A stretch of DNA of 64,000 nt from CAYNHQ01 sp964397255 (GTDB lineage: Bacteria > Bdellovibrionota_G > JALEGL01 > DATDPG01): NCBI GenBank assembly GCA_964397255.1, contig CAYNHQ010000002.1:310001-374000 (forward strand), in the 5' to 3' direction. The notes under the pieces were generated by a model. That model saw only the letters and a program-made list of their open reading frames with translations, made no database searches and was not told the origin of the DNA. Numbering within the stretch: the stretch's first letter is position 1; each line of letters begins with the position of its first letter. Made by a program: the position numbers and the translations under genes. Below are positions 1-9,002 of this stretch, one piece after another.

Positions 1-1
1 T

Positions 2-1126
2 GAGGCCGCTAATGATCGGATCATCGAATCGGGGTCGCGGCGCTTTCCGGCGAAACCAGCAACTTCTCCATCCCGACGAAATGCTCCCATCGGCGCGCCT
101 TCCCCACCGACCAACCTCCCCATCTGGAAAAAATTACCTCTCCCTCCATGGGCGGCGCGGGCAGCGATCGTCGTAGCTTTTTTTGTCATCGGAGGTTGGA
201 TCGCAACCAGATTATTTTCTTCGCCGCCCCCCCTAGCCATTCCACAAACGCCCACCCCCGCGCCTTCTTCGGCAACGGTTTCTCCGATTGAAATTCTTTC
301 AGATCCGGCCGGGGCGACAGTATCCATCAATGGCAAGGCCTTTGGCATGACTCCCCTTTCCATTCCGCTTGAACGAAAGAAACTTTATGAGTTGAGATTG
401 GATAAGGAGGGATACCATACGAAAGTGGAGCGCTTCCTCGCCACGGAAGATCAGTCCAAATATGGACCCTACGAATTAGAGGCCGTCGTTCCCCACGCGG
501 GCACACTCAATATCACCTCTAATCCCCCAGGAGCGAAGATTTCGATTGATCAAACCCGCACTCGCTTCCGAACTCCCGCTACATTGGGAGATGTGACTCT
601 TAATGAAATGCACAAGGTAAAAGTGGAGCTGGATGGGTACAAATCACAAACGAAAACAAAGATCCTGAAAAAAGCGGAAGAAGACCTGGATTTCAACCTC
701 GACCGGAATGTGGTCACGCTCCATATTTCCGTAAAGCCTGAAAACGCTTCGATCTATATCAATGGTCGACAGAGGGGAGTGGATGCGGACGATTTGGTAC
801 CGGGGAAGACTTATGCCATTCGGATCGAAGCTGATGGATACGAAACCATTCGTGAGAATTATAAGGCGAAGGATCAAGACGAGGCCAAAGGTTGGGAACT
901 GAGAAAGAAAGAAATTATTTTCGGAACGATCAGTTTGGGCGCCATTCCCTGGGCGAATGTTTTTGTGGATGGGAAAGAAGTGGGTGTCAGCCCGATTCTT
1001 GATCATAAGCTCACTGTCGGGGAGCATTCGATTGTCTTTCGAAATCCGGATTACAAGCCGGTCATAAAGAAAGTGAAGATCCAACGCGGTAAGAATCCGG
1101 ACCTCATCTACGATTTTAAGTCGTAA
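2..1126 (+). CDS. PEGA-repeat membrane protein, 5-prime partial
   Basis: The frame is open from the left edge, so the start lies outside the window and the ATG at 347 is internal. Visible order: a basic and Pro-rich linker, one membrane helix (about 165-220), another Pro-rich linker, then four PEGA-type repeats beginning near positions 286, 500, 710 and 920, each with the pattern P-x-A-x-(V/I)-x-(I/V)-(N/D)-G and ending D/E-G-Y or DY. PEGA repeats occur outside the inner membrane in envelope proteins and C-terminally in membrane Ser/Thr kinases of deltaproteobacterial-type genomes. Linker-helix-PEGA suggests the tail of such a kinase, but no catalytic part is visible. queA starts 3 bp downstream, so the two are probably cotranscribed. 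Confidence 0.8.
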   Translation, partial: EAANDRIIESGSRRFPAKPATSPSRRNAPIGAPSPPTNLPIWKKLPLPPWAARAAIVVAFFVIGGWIATRLFSSPPPLAIPQTPTPAPSSATVSPIEILSDPAGATVSINGKAFGMTPLSIPLERKKLYELRLDKEGYHTKVERFLATEDQSKYGPYELEAVVPHAGTLNITSNPPGAKISIDQTRTRFRTPATLGDVTLNEMHKVKVELDGYKSQTKTKILKKAEEDLDFNLDRNVVTLHISVKPENASIYINGRQRGVDADDLVPGKTYAIRIEADGYETIRENYKAKDQDEAKGWELRKKEIIFGTISLGAIPWANVFVDGKEVGVSPILDHKLTVGEHSIVFRNPDYKPVIKKVKIQRGKNPDLIYDFKS

Positions 1127-1129
1127 ATA

Positions 1130-2182
1130 ATGTTTGAACTTCCGTCCCGTCTCATTGCCACCCAACCTTCCAAGACAAGAGAAGGGGCAAGACTCTTTGT
1201 TTACAATCGAAAGTCTCGAGAACGAGTTCACATAACCGTTCGTGAAATCGGTACGTTTCTTCGCGCGGGAGATCTTCTTGTTTTAAACGATATCGCTGTG
1301 GAGCCGGCTCGAGTCTTCCTTCAAAAGATTACTGGAGGAAGGGTTGAGGTGCTTTTCCTTTCACCTACCTCGCCACGTCACTGGGAGGTTCTTTTGGGAG
1401 GAAAAAATGTCTCTGGCGCGAAGACCCTACGAGATGAGTCGGGTGAAATGAAGTTTCGAATCACACGAGATTTAGGGGAGGGAAGATTTGAGCTTGAACT
1501 GGACTTGGACACCCACGAGTTTCTCCCCTGGCTTCGGAAACACGGTGTTCCCCCTCTTCCACCCTACATTCTCCAGGAGCGACGGCGGAGGAGAGAGAGT
1601 GTTGAGTTTTCCGACCAAGAATTTTATCGAACGGACTTCTTTAGAAAGAAGAGTGATCACTATGGTGCCGTCGCGGCACCCACAGCGGGGCTTCATTTCT
1701 CACGCAATTTTCTCGACGAGCTTTTCGCCAAAGGAATTGAAACTTCGTTTATTTCGCTGGCAGTCGGCTGGGGAACATTCCAACCTTTGACGGAAGAGCA
1801 CCAGCGGACAGGGAAACTCCACTCCGAACGAGTCGAAATCTCCCCCGCGAGCGCCCAACAACTCTGGAAAGCGAAAAAAGAAGGTCGAAGAATTATTTCT
1901 GTGGGTACGACAGTTGTTCGCTCGATTGAATGGTGGGCAAGACTGGGAGCACCCCCAGAAGGGGCGTCGGGTGACTGCGATCTTTTTCTTCGGCCCCCTT
2001 GGAAATCCGAATGGATCGATGCGTTGGTGACCAATTTTCACCTCCCTGACTCCTCGCTTCTTTTATTGGTCGCGGGATTTCTCGGTGACGACGGGCTAAA
2101 TACGCTCGTTTCGCTGTACCACGAAGCAATATCTCGGGAGTACCGTTTTTATAGTTACGGCGATGCTATGCTTATTCTTTAA
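1130..2182 (+). CDS. queA: S-adenosylmethionine:tRNA ribosyltransferase-isomerase
   Basis: QueA transfers and isomerises the ribosyl group of AdoMet onto 7-aminomethyl-7-deazaguanine in tRNA, giving epoxyqueuosine at the wobble base. The 350-residue product has normal family length. It opens with the N-terminal pattern F-x-L-P-x-x-L-I-A, and carries the conserved block YGAVAAPTAGLHFS and a late NFHLPDSSLLLLVAGFLG block. The ATG lies 3 bp after the PEGA stop. No other queuosine gene is in the window. Confidence 0.96.
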   Translation: MFELPSRLIATQPSKTREGARLFVYNRKSRERVHITVREIGTFLRAGDLLVLNDIAVEPARVFLQKITGGRVEVLFLSPTSPRHWEVLLGGKNVSGAKTLRDESGEMKFRITRDLGEGRFELELDLDTHEFLPWLRKHGVPPLPPYILQERRRRRESVEFSDQEFYRTDFFRKKSDHYGAVAAPTAGLHFSRNFLDELFAKGIETSFISLAVGWGTFQPLTEEHQRTGKLHSERVEISPASAQQLWKAKKEGRRIISVGTTVVRSIEWWARLGAPPEGASGDCDLFLRPPWKSEWIDALVTNFHLPDSSLLLLVAGFLGDDGLNTLVSLYHEAISREYRFYSYGDAMLIL

Positions 2183-2246
2183 AAATCGTCAAAGTTGACC
2201 GGAATCTCAAGTCGATCTACAAGCGCCGATACTTTAAGGAGCAACT

Positions 2247-2405
2247 ATGTCTGAGACTTACGAGGCTTATTGCGTAAAATGCAAAGCCAAACGAACGATG
2301 GCCAACGTCGAAGTTGTAAAAATGAAAAATGGCCGCCCAGCCGCCAAGGGAGCCTGCTCTACTTGCGGAACGGGTATGTACAAAATTCTTTCGTCGAAAT
2401 CGTAA
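2247..2405 (+). CDS. Small DUF5679-like zinc-ribbon protein
   Basis: A 52-residue ORF with a good Shine-Dalgarno sequence (AAGGAG at 2236-2241, five bases before the ATG). It has two CxxC knuckles, YCVKCK near the N-terminus and CSTCG near residue 38, separated by basic residues, which is the DUF5679 layout (small putative zinc-binding proteins of unknown role). Thr-Met and Gly-rich positions around the knuckles also fit. It sits in the queA direction and converges on the protease gene. Confidence 0.75.
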   Translation: MSETYEAYCVKCKAKRTMANVEVVKMKNGRPAAKGACSTCGTGMYKILSSKS

Positions 2406-2409
2406 CCGA

Positions 2410-3966
2410 CTAAAACGGCCACCACCAGGGTTTGTCCTGCTGGCGGTGTTTGATGAATCCTCTTCGTTCAAATACGGCCTTGAGAACTCCTTCGTTTTTT
2501 CCACCGAAAAGAGCCCGATCCGCCGCCACAACCGCGCCAGGTATATCCGTTAAGCGCACCGATCCTCTTGCACCGGAGCGATCCAAGCGCGGAAGCATGG
2601 CGATCGAAAGCTGATCCGCCATGGCAGCTCCTATTTTTGACCGGATTTCCCACATGGCTCCCGAAACCACCTGCCCCCCCATATGTTCATCTTCATCGCG
2701 GCTCGTGGAAAAAGGGAGGTCGGTATCACAGCGGCGAAGAGGCGAACCATCCGGCATCGCTCCCTCTCCAAGGGTCGGCATATCGTAAACCGCGCAGGCG
2801 TAATAGTCGGCCATTCCTTCGTGAATTGCTGGTCCGTCGCCCGAACTCACGCTAAATCCGATGTGCGCGAGGTGATCGATGACGGCATGACCATATTCAT
2901 GTGTGATGACCGTATTGTCCTTGGCAAGATCGCGCAAATTCACTCCATCCCCGTCTCCTATGGCAATCATTTCGCCGTCGTAAAAGGCATTGTCGTAATC
3001 CTTACCGTAGTGAACATAAATAGGGAGGCTGCCGAACGGTCGATAACCCCAGCTCTTGTACTTTTCCATCGCCACTTGCGTGGCGTAATAGACCTGGGCC
3101 TCATCAAAGTGTGTGTCTCTCGGGTCGAACACATAGTCACCGCTGTTATTTGTGGCCGACGGACCATCTTCGTTGAGAATCATGACTTCCGGACTGACGA
3201 GTCTCTCCCAAGTGAGAAGATTGGGGAGAACGACGGGTGTTAAGGTTGGTGTTCTCTCTAGCCACGTTTTCCGTTCGTAGACTTCAGCTCTCCCTTCCGC
3301 ATAAATGATCTTGTCTTCATACATCAGAACGTCACCGTGGGTTCCGTGCAGGTACGCCTCAAACCGCCCGTAAGGATCTTTCAACACAAAAGTAACTTTG
3401 AAAATCCCCGTCACCCCTTTTCCATCGGGATCTTCGGCCCACATCGGCTCGACTTCCTTTCGCGTTACCGTTCCGAAACGATTGCCCAACATTTTTCGCA
3501 TTTCGATTTCGGCTATGTTTCCAGCGTCATCTTGATCGATCGTGGTGGGTAGCGGATTCCGAAGACATTCCCCATCGCAGATCGTGGCGGCCTCTTCTTC
3601 TTTGTCTCCATCCGGACGAAAGCAAATCCGGGCGGAAGTGCCGACGATCTCCATCGACTGAAAATTTTGCTGGTGCCAGAGGCAAAGATGCCTTGCCACG
3701 GTTGATGCATCGGGAGCCGTGAACGCCGATTCCTGCGGAAGATTGTATTTCGTCCGAAGAGAAGCCAGGAATACGGCCGCCTGTTGACTGACTTTGGATT
3801 CGACGGCCTCCTGCGAAACAGCGGTCTCGGCACTCGATTGCCCGAGTGCCGAGAAAGTCCGCGTGTAGGCTAAGCCACTGACTCGATCCGCGTTAGCGTA
3901 GGCCCCCCCTCCTAGGAAAAGTGCAACGACAACTCCGAGCCAACCCACGCACCAATCGAGTTTCAA
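2410..3966 (-). CDS. Secreted thermolysin-like zinc metalloprotease
   Basis: A probable exported neutral protease. With the start below, the zinc site HEYGH is near residues 356-360 and the third ligand is probably Glu of AIHEGMADYY near 383, the M4/M36-like arrangement. The N-terminal ~250 residues look like a propeptide. I chose TTG at 3966 rather than the upstream ATG at 3990: AAGGAGG lies just before the TTG, and the shorter product begins directly with a signal peptide ending near AYA-NA. The ATG at 3990 lies inside a perfect 20-bp palindrome that is more likely an operator. Exact peptidase family is uncertain. Confidence 0.82.
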   Translation of the reverse strand: MKLDWCVGWLGVVVALFLGGGAYANADRVSGLAYTRTFSALGQSSAETAVSQEAVESKVSQQAAVFLASLRTKYNLPQESAFTAPDASTVARHLCLWHQQNFQSMEIVGTSARICFRPDGDKEEEAATICDGECLRNPLPTTIDQDDAGNIAEIEMRKMLGNRFGTVTRKEVEPMWAEDPDGKGVTGIFKVTFVLKDPYGRFEAYLHGTHGDVLMYEDKIIYAEGRAEVYERKTWLERTPTLTPVVLPNLLTWERLVSPEVMILNEDGPSATNNSGDYVFDPRDTHFDEAQVYYATQVAMEKYKSWGYRPFGSLPIYVHYGKDYDNAFYDGEMIAIGDGDGVNLRDLAKDNTVITHEYGHAVIDHLAHIGFSVSSGDGPAIHEGMADYYACAVYDMPTLGEGAMPDGSPLRRCDTDLPFSTSRDEDEHMGGQVVSGAMWEIRSKIGAAMADQLSIAMLPRLDRSGARGSVRLTDIPGAVVAADRALFGGKNEGVLKAVFERRGFIKHRQQDKPWWWPF

Positions 3967-3988
3967 GGTTCCCTCCTTCACCCGCTCC

Positions 3989-4008
3989 ATGCGAATTTAA
4001 ATTCGCAT
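3989..4008. promoter_or_regulatory. Perfect 20-bp palindrome, candidate operator
   Basis: ATGCGAATTT followed by its exact reverse complement with no spacer. It lies 22 bp upstream of the preferred TTG start of the metalloprotease, within the 161-bp gap before marC. The position suits a repressor or activator dimer site; no cognate regulator is recognisable nearby. Too AT-rich in the centre and lacking a loop to be a good terminator. Confidence 0.5.
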
Positions 4009-4127
4009 ATGCTAGTTCTTGTGACTTCTGAGTCGCATTAGTATCAGATAGTCATGAAAAATCTACACAAATCTGTGGATAAAAATGCCCCCTAAGAGTC
4101 ACATCATGGCTGAAAGCGTTAGATGTG

Positions 4128-4793
4128 TCAGCGAGTTCCCACCGCTGCAACCAGCGATGGGAGCAGGTCGTGAACGCCGTTGATCACAAATTGTACAGAA
4201 ACTCCCGCTATGATGAGGCCCATCAACCGATTCATGACGCGAATTCCTGACGGACCCACGAGTCGAAGAACCTTTGTAGAGTGACTTAATATAATGTAGG
4301 TCGAAAGAGCCGTAACGAAGATCGCCAAAATCACGACCATCGCATTGGCCACTGATCTTGCCTGACTCATTAATACGATAACCGTCGTAATGGCTCCGGG
4401 ACCCGATAAGAGAGGAATCGCAAGCGGGATAATGGAAAAATCTTCCTTTAAAGCAAGCTCTTGTTGCTCTTCGGGCAGAGTTTTGCTGCGAATGTGCTTT
4501 CCTTTGAGCATGTCGAGAGCCACTGTGAAAATCATGATCCCGCCGGCGATTTGAAAGGCAGGAATCGTGACTCCCATCAATTTAAAAACAAATTCACCGG
4601 TCAGGGCGAAAAAGGTGAGGACAAGAAAGCAGGTCAGACTTGCCCTGCGTCCGATGGTGCGGGATTTCTCTTCAGGTAATTCAGCCGCCTGAGTAAGAAA
4701 AATGAGTGTCGCGCCCAGAGGATTGACGATTGTAAAGACCGAAACAATGGTAACCAGTACAAATTCCAGCGTAATTCCATGAAAAAGGGTCAC
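4128..4793 (-). CDS. MarC family integral membrane protein
   Basis: A 221-residue protein with about six membrane helices and the MarC/YhgN opening TIVNPLGATLIF. The family (UPF0056) has no firmly established substrate; its old link to multiple antibiotic resistance is not supported for E. coli MarC. It diverges from hemE across a 44-bp gap, so the two promoters must overlap or abut. Start ATG at 4793 fits the family N-terminus. Confidence 0.9.
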   Translation of the reverse strand: MTLFHGITLEFVLVTIVSVFTIVNPLGATLIFLTQAAELPEEKSRTIGRRASLTCFLVLTFFALTGEFVFKLMGVTIPAFQIAGGIMIFTVALDMLKGKHIRSKTLPEEQQELALKEDFSIIPLAIPLLSGPGAITTVIVLMSQARSVANAMVVILAIFVTALSTYIILSHSTKVLRLVGPSGIRVMNRLMGLIIAGVSVQFVINGVHDLLPSLVAAVGTR

Positions 4794-4837
4794 CCCTTAT
4801 TCATATCATGACGACTGCAAATGTCTTATAAAGGGCC

Positions 4838-5869
4838 ATGAACTCCCCCTTTCTATCAGCCTGTGTAGGGCAAAAAACGCCTTGCACACCGATCTGGCTC
4901 ATGCGACAGATCGGACGGTATCAAAAGGAGTACCAGCAGATCCGCAAAAAAGTCGGGTTTTTGGAACTCTGCAAGCGCCCTGATCTGGTATCGGAATTGA
5001 CGACAAAAACGGTGGAGCAACTGGGTGTAGATGCCGCCATTATTTTTGCCGATATTCTTTTGATCACGGAGCCAATGGGATTTTCGCTTCACTTCGATGA
5101 AGGAAAAGGACCCCAGATCGAAAATCCATTTCGAAATGAAAATGATCTGACAAGAACCAAAGTGGCGGAAGCTTCTTCACTTTCTTTTGTAGCCGAGGCA
5201 ATCCGACAGAGTTGCAAAGCCCTTCCCAAAGAAATTCCTCTGATAGGTTTTGCCGGCGCTCCTTTCACCGTCGCGGCCTATATAATTGAGGGGAGGAGTT
5301 CAAAGCATTTTGAACATACGAAAGTCCTCATGCGGGCCGATCCCCGCACCTGGAATCAACTCCTGGATCGTATCTCCCAAGGAACCATTTCCTATCTTCA
5401 ATCGCAGTTGGATGCGGGGGCTCAGGCTCTGCAACTCTTTGACAGTTGGATTGGCGCCCTTCGTGCCGATGAATATCGGACGTATGTTCTGCCTCATGTC
5501 CAAAAAATATTTCGATCCATTCCATCTTCGATCCCCACGATTCATTTCGGGACAGGGACCGCTCATCTTTTGGAAGTGATGAAAGAAGCGGGAGGAACGG
5601 TGATGGGTGTTGATTTTCATCTCCGTTTGGAAGCGGCCTGGAAGCGGCTGGGTCCCATGGCCCTCCAAGGAAACCTGGATCCTACGGTTCTTCTCGCCTC
5701 TGGTGATGTCATTGATCGGGAAGCACGAGATATTTTGGAACAGTCGAAGGGCAAGTCAGGGCACATCTTCAATTTGGGACATGGAATTTTGCCCTCGACT
5801 CCCGTCGATCATGTTCGTCGTTTGGTCGATACGGTTCACAACGTCTCTGCCAAGTCCGCCGATCGATGA
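4838..5869 (+). CDS. hemE: Uroporphyrinogen III decarboxylase
   Basis: HemE removes four carboxylates from uroporphyrinogen III to give coproporphyrinogen III. The 343-residue product has the family signature PIWLMRQIGRY near residue 18 and the block GFAGAPFTVAAYIIEG. A TATAAA hexamer (4827-4832) stands 5 bp from the ATG, with only AAAGGG as a possible ribosome site, so the leader is short or absent. Its stop overlaps the hemG start in ATGA, implying translational coupling. Confidence 0.96.
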   Translation: MNSPFLSACVGQKTPCTPIWLMRQIGRYQKEYQQIRKKVGFLELCKRPDLVSELTTKTVEQLGVDAAIIFADILLITEPMGFSLHFDEGKGPQIENPFRNENDLTRTKVAEASSLSFVAEAIRQSCKALPKEIPLIGFAGAPFTVAAYIIEGRSSKHFEHTKVLMRADPRTWNQLLDRISQGTISYLQSQLDAGAQALQLFDSWIGALRADEYRTYVLPHVQKIFRSIPSSIPTIHFGTGTAHLLEVMKEAGGTVMGVDFHLRLEAAWKRLGPMALQGNLDPTVLLASGDVIDREARDILEQSKGKSGHIFNLGHGILPSTPVDHVRRLVDTVHNVSAKSADR

Positions 5870-7248
5870 ATTCTTCTCTACGCCGTATTGTCATCGTTGG
5901 GGGGGGCATCGGGGGCCTGGCGACAGCGTTTTATTTGCGCCGAGCCGCAGCGGAAAGAAAATACCTCCTCGATATCACACTTTTGGAAGCTTCTTCCCGG
6001 CTAGGAGGGGTCATTGAAACACAAGCGAGAGAGGGATTTCTTCTCGAACTCGGTCCGGACTGTTTCATATCAGACAAGCCGGCAGGACTGGCTCTCGCCG
6101 AGGCACTCGGCCTGGAAAAGGAAATGATCGGAACCCATCCCGCGCACCGGCGAAGTTTTGTTCTAAGAGGGCGTGAGCTTTTGACAGTGCCTGAAGGATT
6201 TTACTTGATGGCTCCCACATCGATTTGGCCTTTTCTCCGATCTCGAATTCTGAGTTGGCCAGGGAAACTCCGAGCAGGCCTGGATGTAGTTATTCCTCGA
6301 AAGATTCTCGATGACGAATCTTTAGGTTCATTTGTTCGCCGGCGCCTCGGTCAAGAGGTCCTCGAGCGAATTGCCCAACCGATGATCGGTGGAATCTATG
6401 GCGCTAACCCTGATGCCTTGAGCCTCCGCGCCACCATGCCTCGATTTCTCGAGCTCGAAAAAGAATACGGAAGCATTATTCGCGGCCTTCGCGTAAAGCG
6501 AGCGAGCACTTCTCCGACTGGAACGAGTGGACCCCGATATGGCCTGTTTGTCTCATTTCAAAATGGTATGGAATCGATGATTCATGCCCTGAAAGAAAAA
6601 TTGGGAGATTCGATTGAGCGAGATCATGGAGTTCGTACCATCGAGAAAACGTCGACCGGATGGCGGATGGCCACGAACCGCAGGAAAATCGATGCCGACG
6701 TTGTTGTCCTCGCGCTTTCCGCCATCCGAGCCAAAGAAATCATACGACCTGTGGATTCGGCCATAGCGGCACTGATCGAAACGATTCCTCACGGATCGAT
6801 CAGCACAATCAATTTTGCGTATCGGCGAAATCAGATCGGCCATCCCTTGAATGGAATGGGGTTTGTAGTTCCAGCCACCGAAAAACGAAAGCTCATTGCC
6901 TGTTCGTTCAGTAGCCAAAAATTCCCAGGCCGTGCTCCCGAAGATTCGGTTTTGCTTCGGGCGTTTGTTCATGGCACCGAAGATCATACGAATGAAGTCG
7001 AACGTGAATTAGCCGAAATTCTTTCCATCCACGGTGACCCCCTATTCGCTGTCGTCGCACGTTACGATAGAGCGATGCCGCATGCCCCGCCGGGCCATGT
7101 GAAGCGCGTGGAGGAAATGGACCGAGCGCTCTCCAAACATTTGGGACTTCACGTCGTCGGAAATGCCTACGCAGGAGTAGGCATACCTGACATTTGCGCC
7201 CGCGCTGAACAGGTCGCTCAGTCCATTATCGATTTGTCTTTTCGGTAA
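5866..7248 (+). CDS. hemG: Protoporphyrinogen oxidase, FAD-dependent HemY type
   Basis: Oxidises protoporphyrinogen IX to protoporphyrin IX using FAD and oxygen; membrane-associated. The 460-residue protein begins with a Rossmann FAD motif (VIVGGGIGGLATAFYLRR) and ends with the C-terminal FAD-contact region near NAYAGVGIPDICARAEQ, as in the HemY/PPOX family. It overlaps hemE by 4 bp. The 3-prime end overlaps the convergent membrane-protein gene by 31 bp. Presence of this type implies aerobic haem synthesis. The symbol hemY is also used. Confidence 0.93.
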   Translation: MNSSLRRIVIVGGGIGGLATAFYLRRAAAERKYLLDITLLEASSRLGGVIETQAREGFLLELGPDCFISDKPAGLALAEALGLEKEMIGTHPAHRRSFVLRGRELLTVPEGFYLMAPTSIWPFLRSRILSWPGKLRAGLDVVIPRKILDDESLGSFVRRRLGQEVLERIAQPMIGGIYGANPDALSLRATMPRFLELEKEYGSIIRGLRVKRASTSPTGTSGPRYGLFVSFQNGMESMIHALKEKLGDSIERDHGVRTIEKTSTGWRMATNRRKIDADVVVLALSAIRAKEIIRPVDSAIAALIETIPHGSISTINFAYRRNQIGHPLNGMGFVVPATEKRKLIACSFSSQKFPGRAPEDSVLLRAFVHGTEDHTNEVERELAEILSIHGDPLFAVVARYDRAMPHAPPGHVKRVEEMDRALSKHLGLHVVGNAYAGVGIPDICARAEQVAQSIIDLSFR

Positions 7249-9002
7249 AGCCAAAGACAATGTTCTACGTTGCAAAAAGTTTTTTCCCCTTGAAATCCGT
7301 GGATCGAAGTTCTTAAACTTGTTCGCTCCTGGAGAGGATGAAACAAAACGAGATCGAAGCTTTTCCGATCGGCAATTTCAAGCGCAAACTTCAACCGACT
7401 TTCATCCACGCCCTCCCGGTCCATTAGGAACTGACGCCAATCGATGTCGGGCGAAAGGTAATGATAGACAGGGTAGTTATAGTCCAATCCCGTGCTTAGG
7501 AGTTTTTGCCGGGGAGGATGTTGATTCACCCACTCCAGTGCTTCGCGGTAAGGATAGGAGTGTTCGCCGACATCGTGAACGTAGATTCCCCAATAGGATT
7601 TTCGGGATCCATCCGGATGAAGGGGAGAGAGCCATAGATGCATTGCGATTCCAGCTATAAGTATTCCCATCAGCCATTTCGGATGCAATTTTCTGATTTC
7701 ATCCACTGCCACATTTCCCAGGTAAAAAACGAAGGCGAATGGGATTAAATTGAACCGGCTATAGCCGATGTGCCCCTGTTCATCCAGCACCACCATTAAT
7801 GTCACGGAGAGAGTGCCCAAGACTATGAACAACAGTGAGCCGCTCTTTTTCTGCTTCGCCAGAAGAAAAAACCCGGCCCATGCGAACGTGCACATCGCCC
7901 CAAATTGTTCCACGTATGAACGAGCAAAAACCTTTCCCCATTCCCCAAAAGGCGCGAGTTGGCTCCACTTTGGAGAAAAAGTTCGAATCGAACCGACGTG
8001 ATTTCGAAAGTAGAGATAAAGAATCAGAGGAAATAGGAGAGAGAAGGCGTTTAGTAGTTCTTCCATCATGATTCGTCGCCTGGGGACAGAATGCTTTCGA
8101 AGTTGAACCACGATTCGAACAATCAGAAACGATGCGAGTATGGGAGCAACGGTCTCCTTCATGAACCCGAGAGATAAAAGAGCCAACCACGAAAATCGTC
8201 GCCGGACGTCCGCACGGGGAAGCTCTAAAAGCGCATCGATGTCGAAAAGAACAACAACCAACAATGCAAAACAAAGCGGCTCAATGTAGGCCAGCGCCGC
8301 ATAAAAACTTGCGATGGGTATTGTCAAAAGAAAGAGCGCGTACAAAATGCGCCCGCAGATAGTTTTCATTTGGCACGCCATAGCCGCAATAGGGAGAGCA
8401 AACGAAAAAAAAGGAACTATTCTAAACGTCCATTCATGAAATGTGGCGGAGAATGGTTGCAATGCAGCTACGGGAATTGCCATAAGATATCGCGACAGAG
8501 CTAGATATCGCGCGATATCCGCGCGCGGGAGGGGTTCACAAAACCCGACCACAGCTTGTACAATTCCAAAGGCGAGCGCTGCAAAGAAAAGAATCCATCG
8601 CTTGCGATTTCCTCGCCATTCCACCCATTCAAAAATGATTCCGAGAAGGAAAATTCCTAAAAATGATGAAGAAGAGATCCTGCGGGAAAACTCATTAATG
8701 ATGTCGATATGGTATTCCTCATCGCCCCGCCAAGGGATCTCAGCGACAAGAAATCGCCCATAGAGCAGGAGCGCCAAACCTACAATCCACACCACGGACC
8801 TACGAAAAAGGACGAAAGGCACACTTCTAAATGGAGCGCGGCCCCCCGAGATCATCGCCCACAAATAACCCGATGCGATCAGAAGTGCGCAGACCCATCC
8901 CTGGTATGCGATCGAGCCACCGGTATACCAGTAGGGAGTAAGAACAAATGAAATCGTGAATAGAGGGAAGAGAATTCCAAACGGGCTGTACCCTAGCACC
9001 AT
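7218..9002 (-). CDS. Polytopic membrane protein, putative GT-C glycosyltransferase
   Basis: A 594-residue protein with roughly a dozen membrane helices and a soluble C-terminal tail of about 110 residues. After the early helices comes RGDEEYH, an acidic pair in the first large extracytoplasmic loop where GT-C enzymes (ArnT/PMT-like) keep a catalytic Asp or Glu. Its start overlaps the stop of the upstream GT2 gene by 10 bp, so it belongs to that operon. The likely role is adding a lipid-linked sugar made by the GT2 partner to an envelope acceptor; this is inference and the acceptor is unknown. Confidence 0.6.
   Translation of the reverse strand: MVLGYSPFGILFPLFTISFVLTPYWYTGGSIAYQGWVCALLIASGYLWAMISGGRAPFRSVPFVLFRRSVVWIVGLALLLYGRFLVAEIPWRGDEEYHIDIINEFSRRISSSSFLGIFLLGIIFEWVEWRGNRKRWILFFAALAFGIVQAVVGFCEPLPRADIARYLALSRYLMAIPVAALQPFSATFHEWTFRIVPFFSFALPIAAMACQMKTICGRILYALFLLTIPIASFYAALAYIEPLCFALLVVVLFDIDALLELPRADVRRRFSWLALLSLGFMKETVAPILASFLIVRIVVQLRKHSVPRRRIMMEELLNAFSLLFPLILYLYFRNHVGSIRTFSPKWSQLAPFGEWGKVFARSYVEQFGAMCTFAWAGFFLLAKQKKSGSLLFIVLGTLSVTLMVVLDEQGHIGYSRFNLIPFAFVFYLGNVAVDEIRKLHPKWLMGILIAGIAMHLWLSPLHPDGSRKSYWGIYVHDVGEHSYPYREALEWVNQHPPRQKLLSTGLDYNYPVYHYLSPDIDWRQFLMDREGVDESRLKFALEIADRKSFDLVLFHPLQERTSLRTSIHGFQGEKTFCNVEHCLWLYRKDKSIMD

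Noticed and set aside
4074..4082. Perfect DnaA-box match TGTGGATAA between the protease and marC
   Set aside because: A single 9-bp site is expected by chance about once in a window of this size; no cluster, no dnaA/dnaN and no AT-rich unwinding region.
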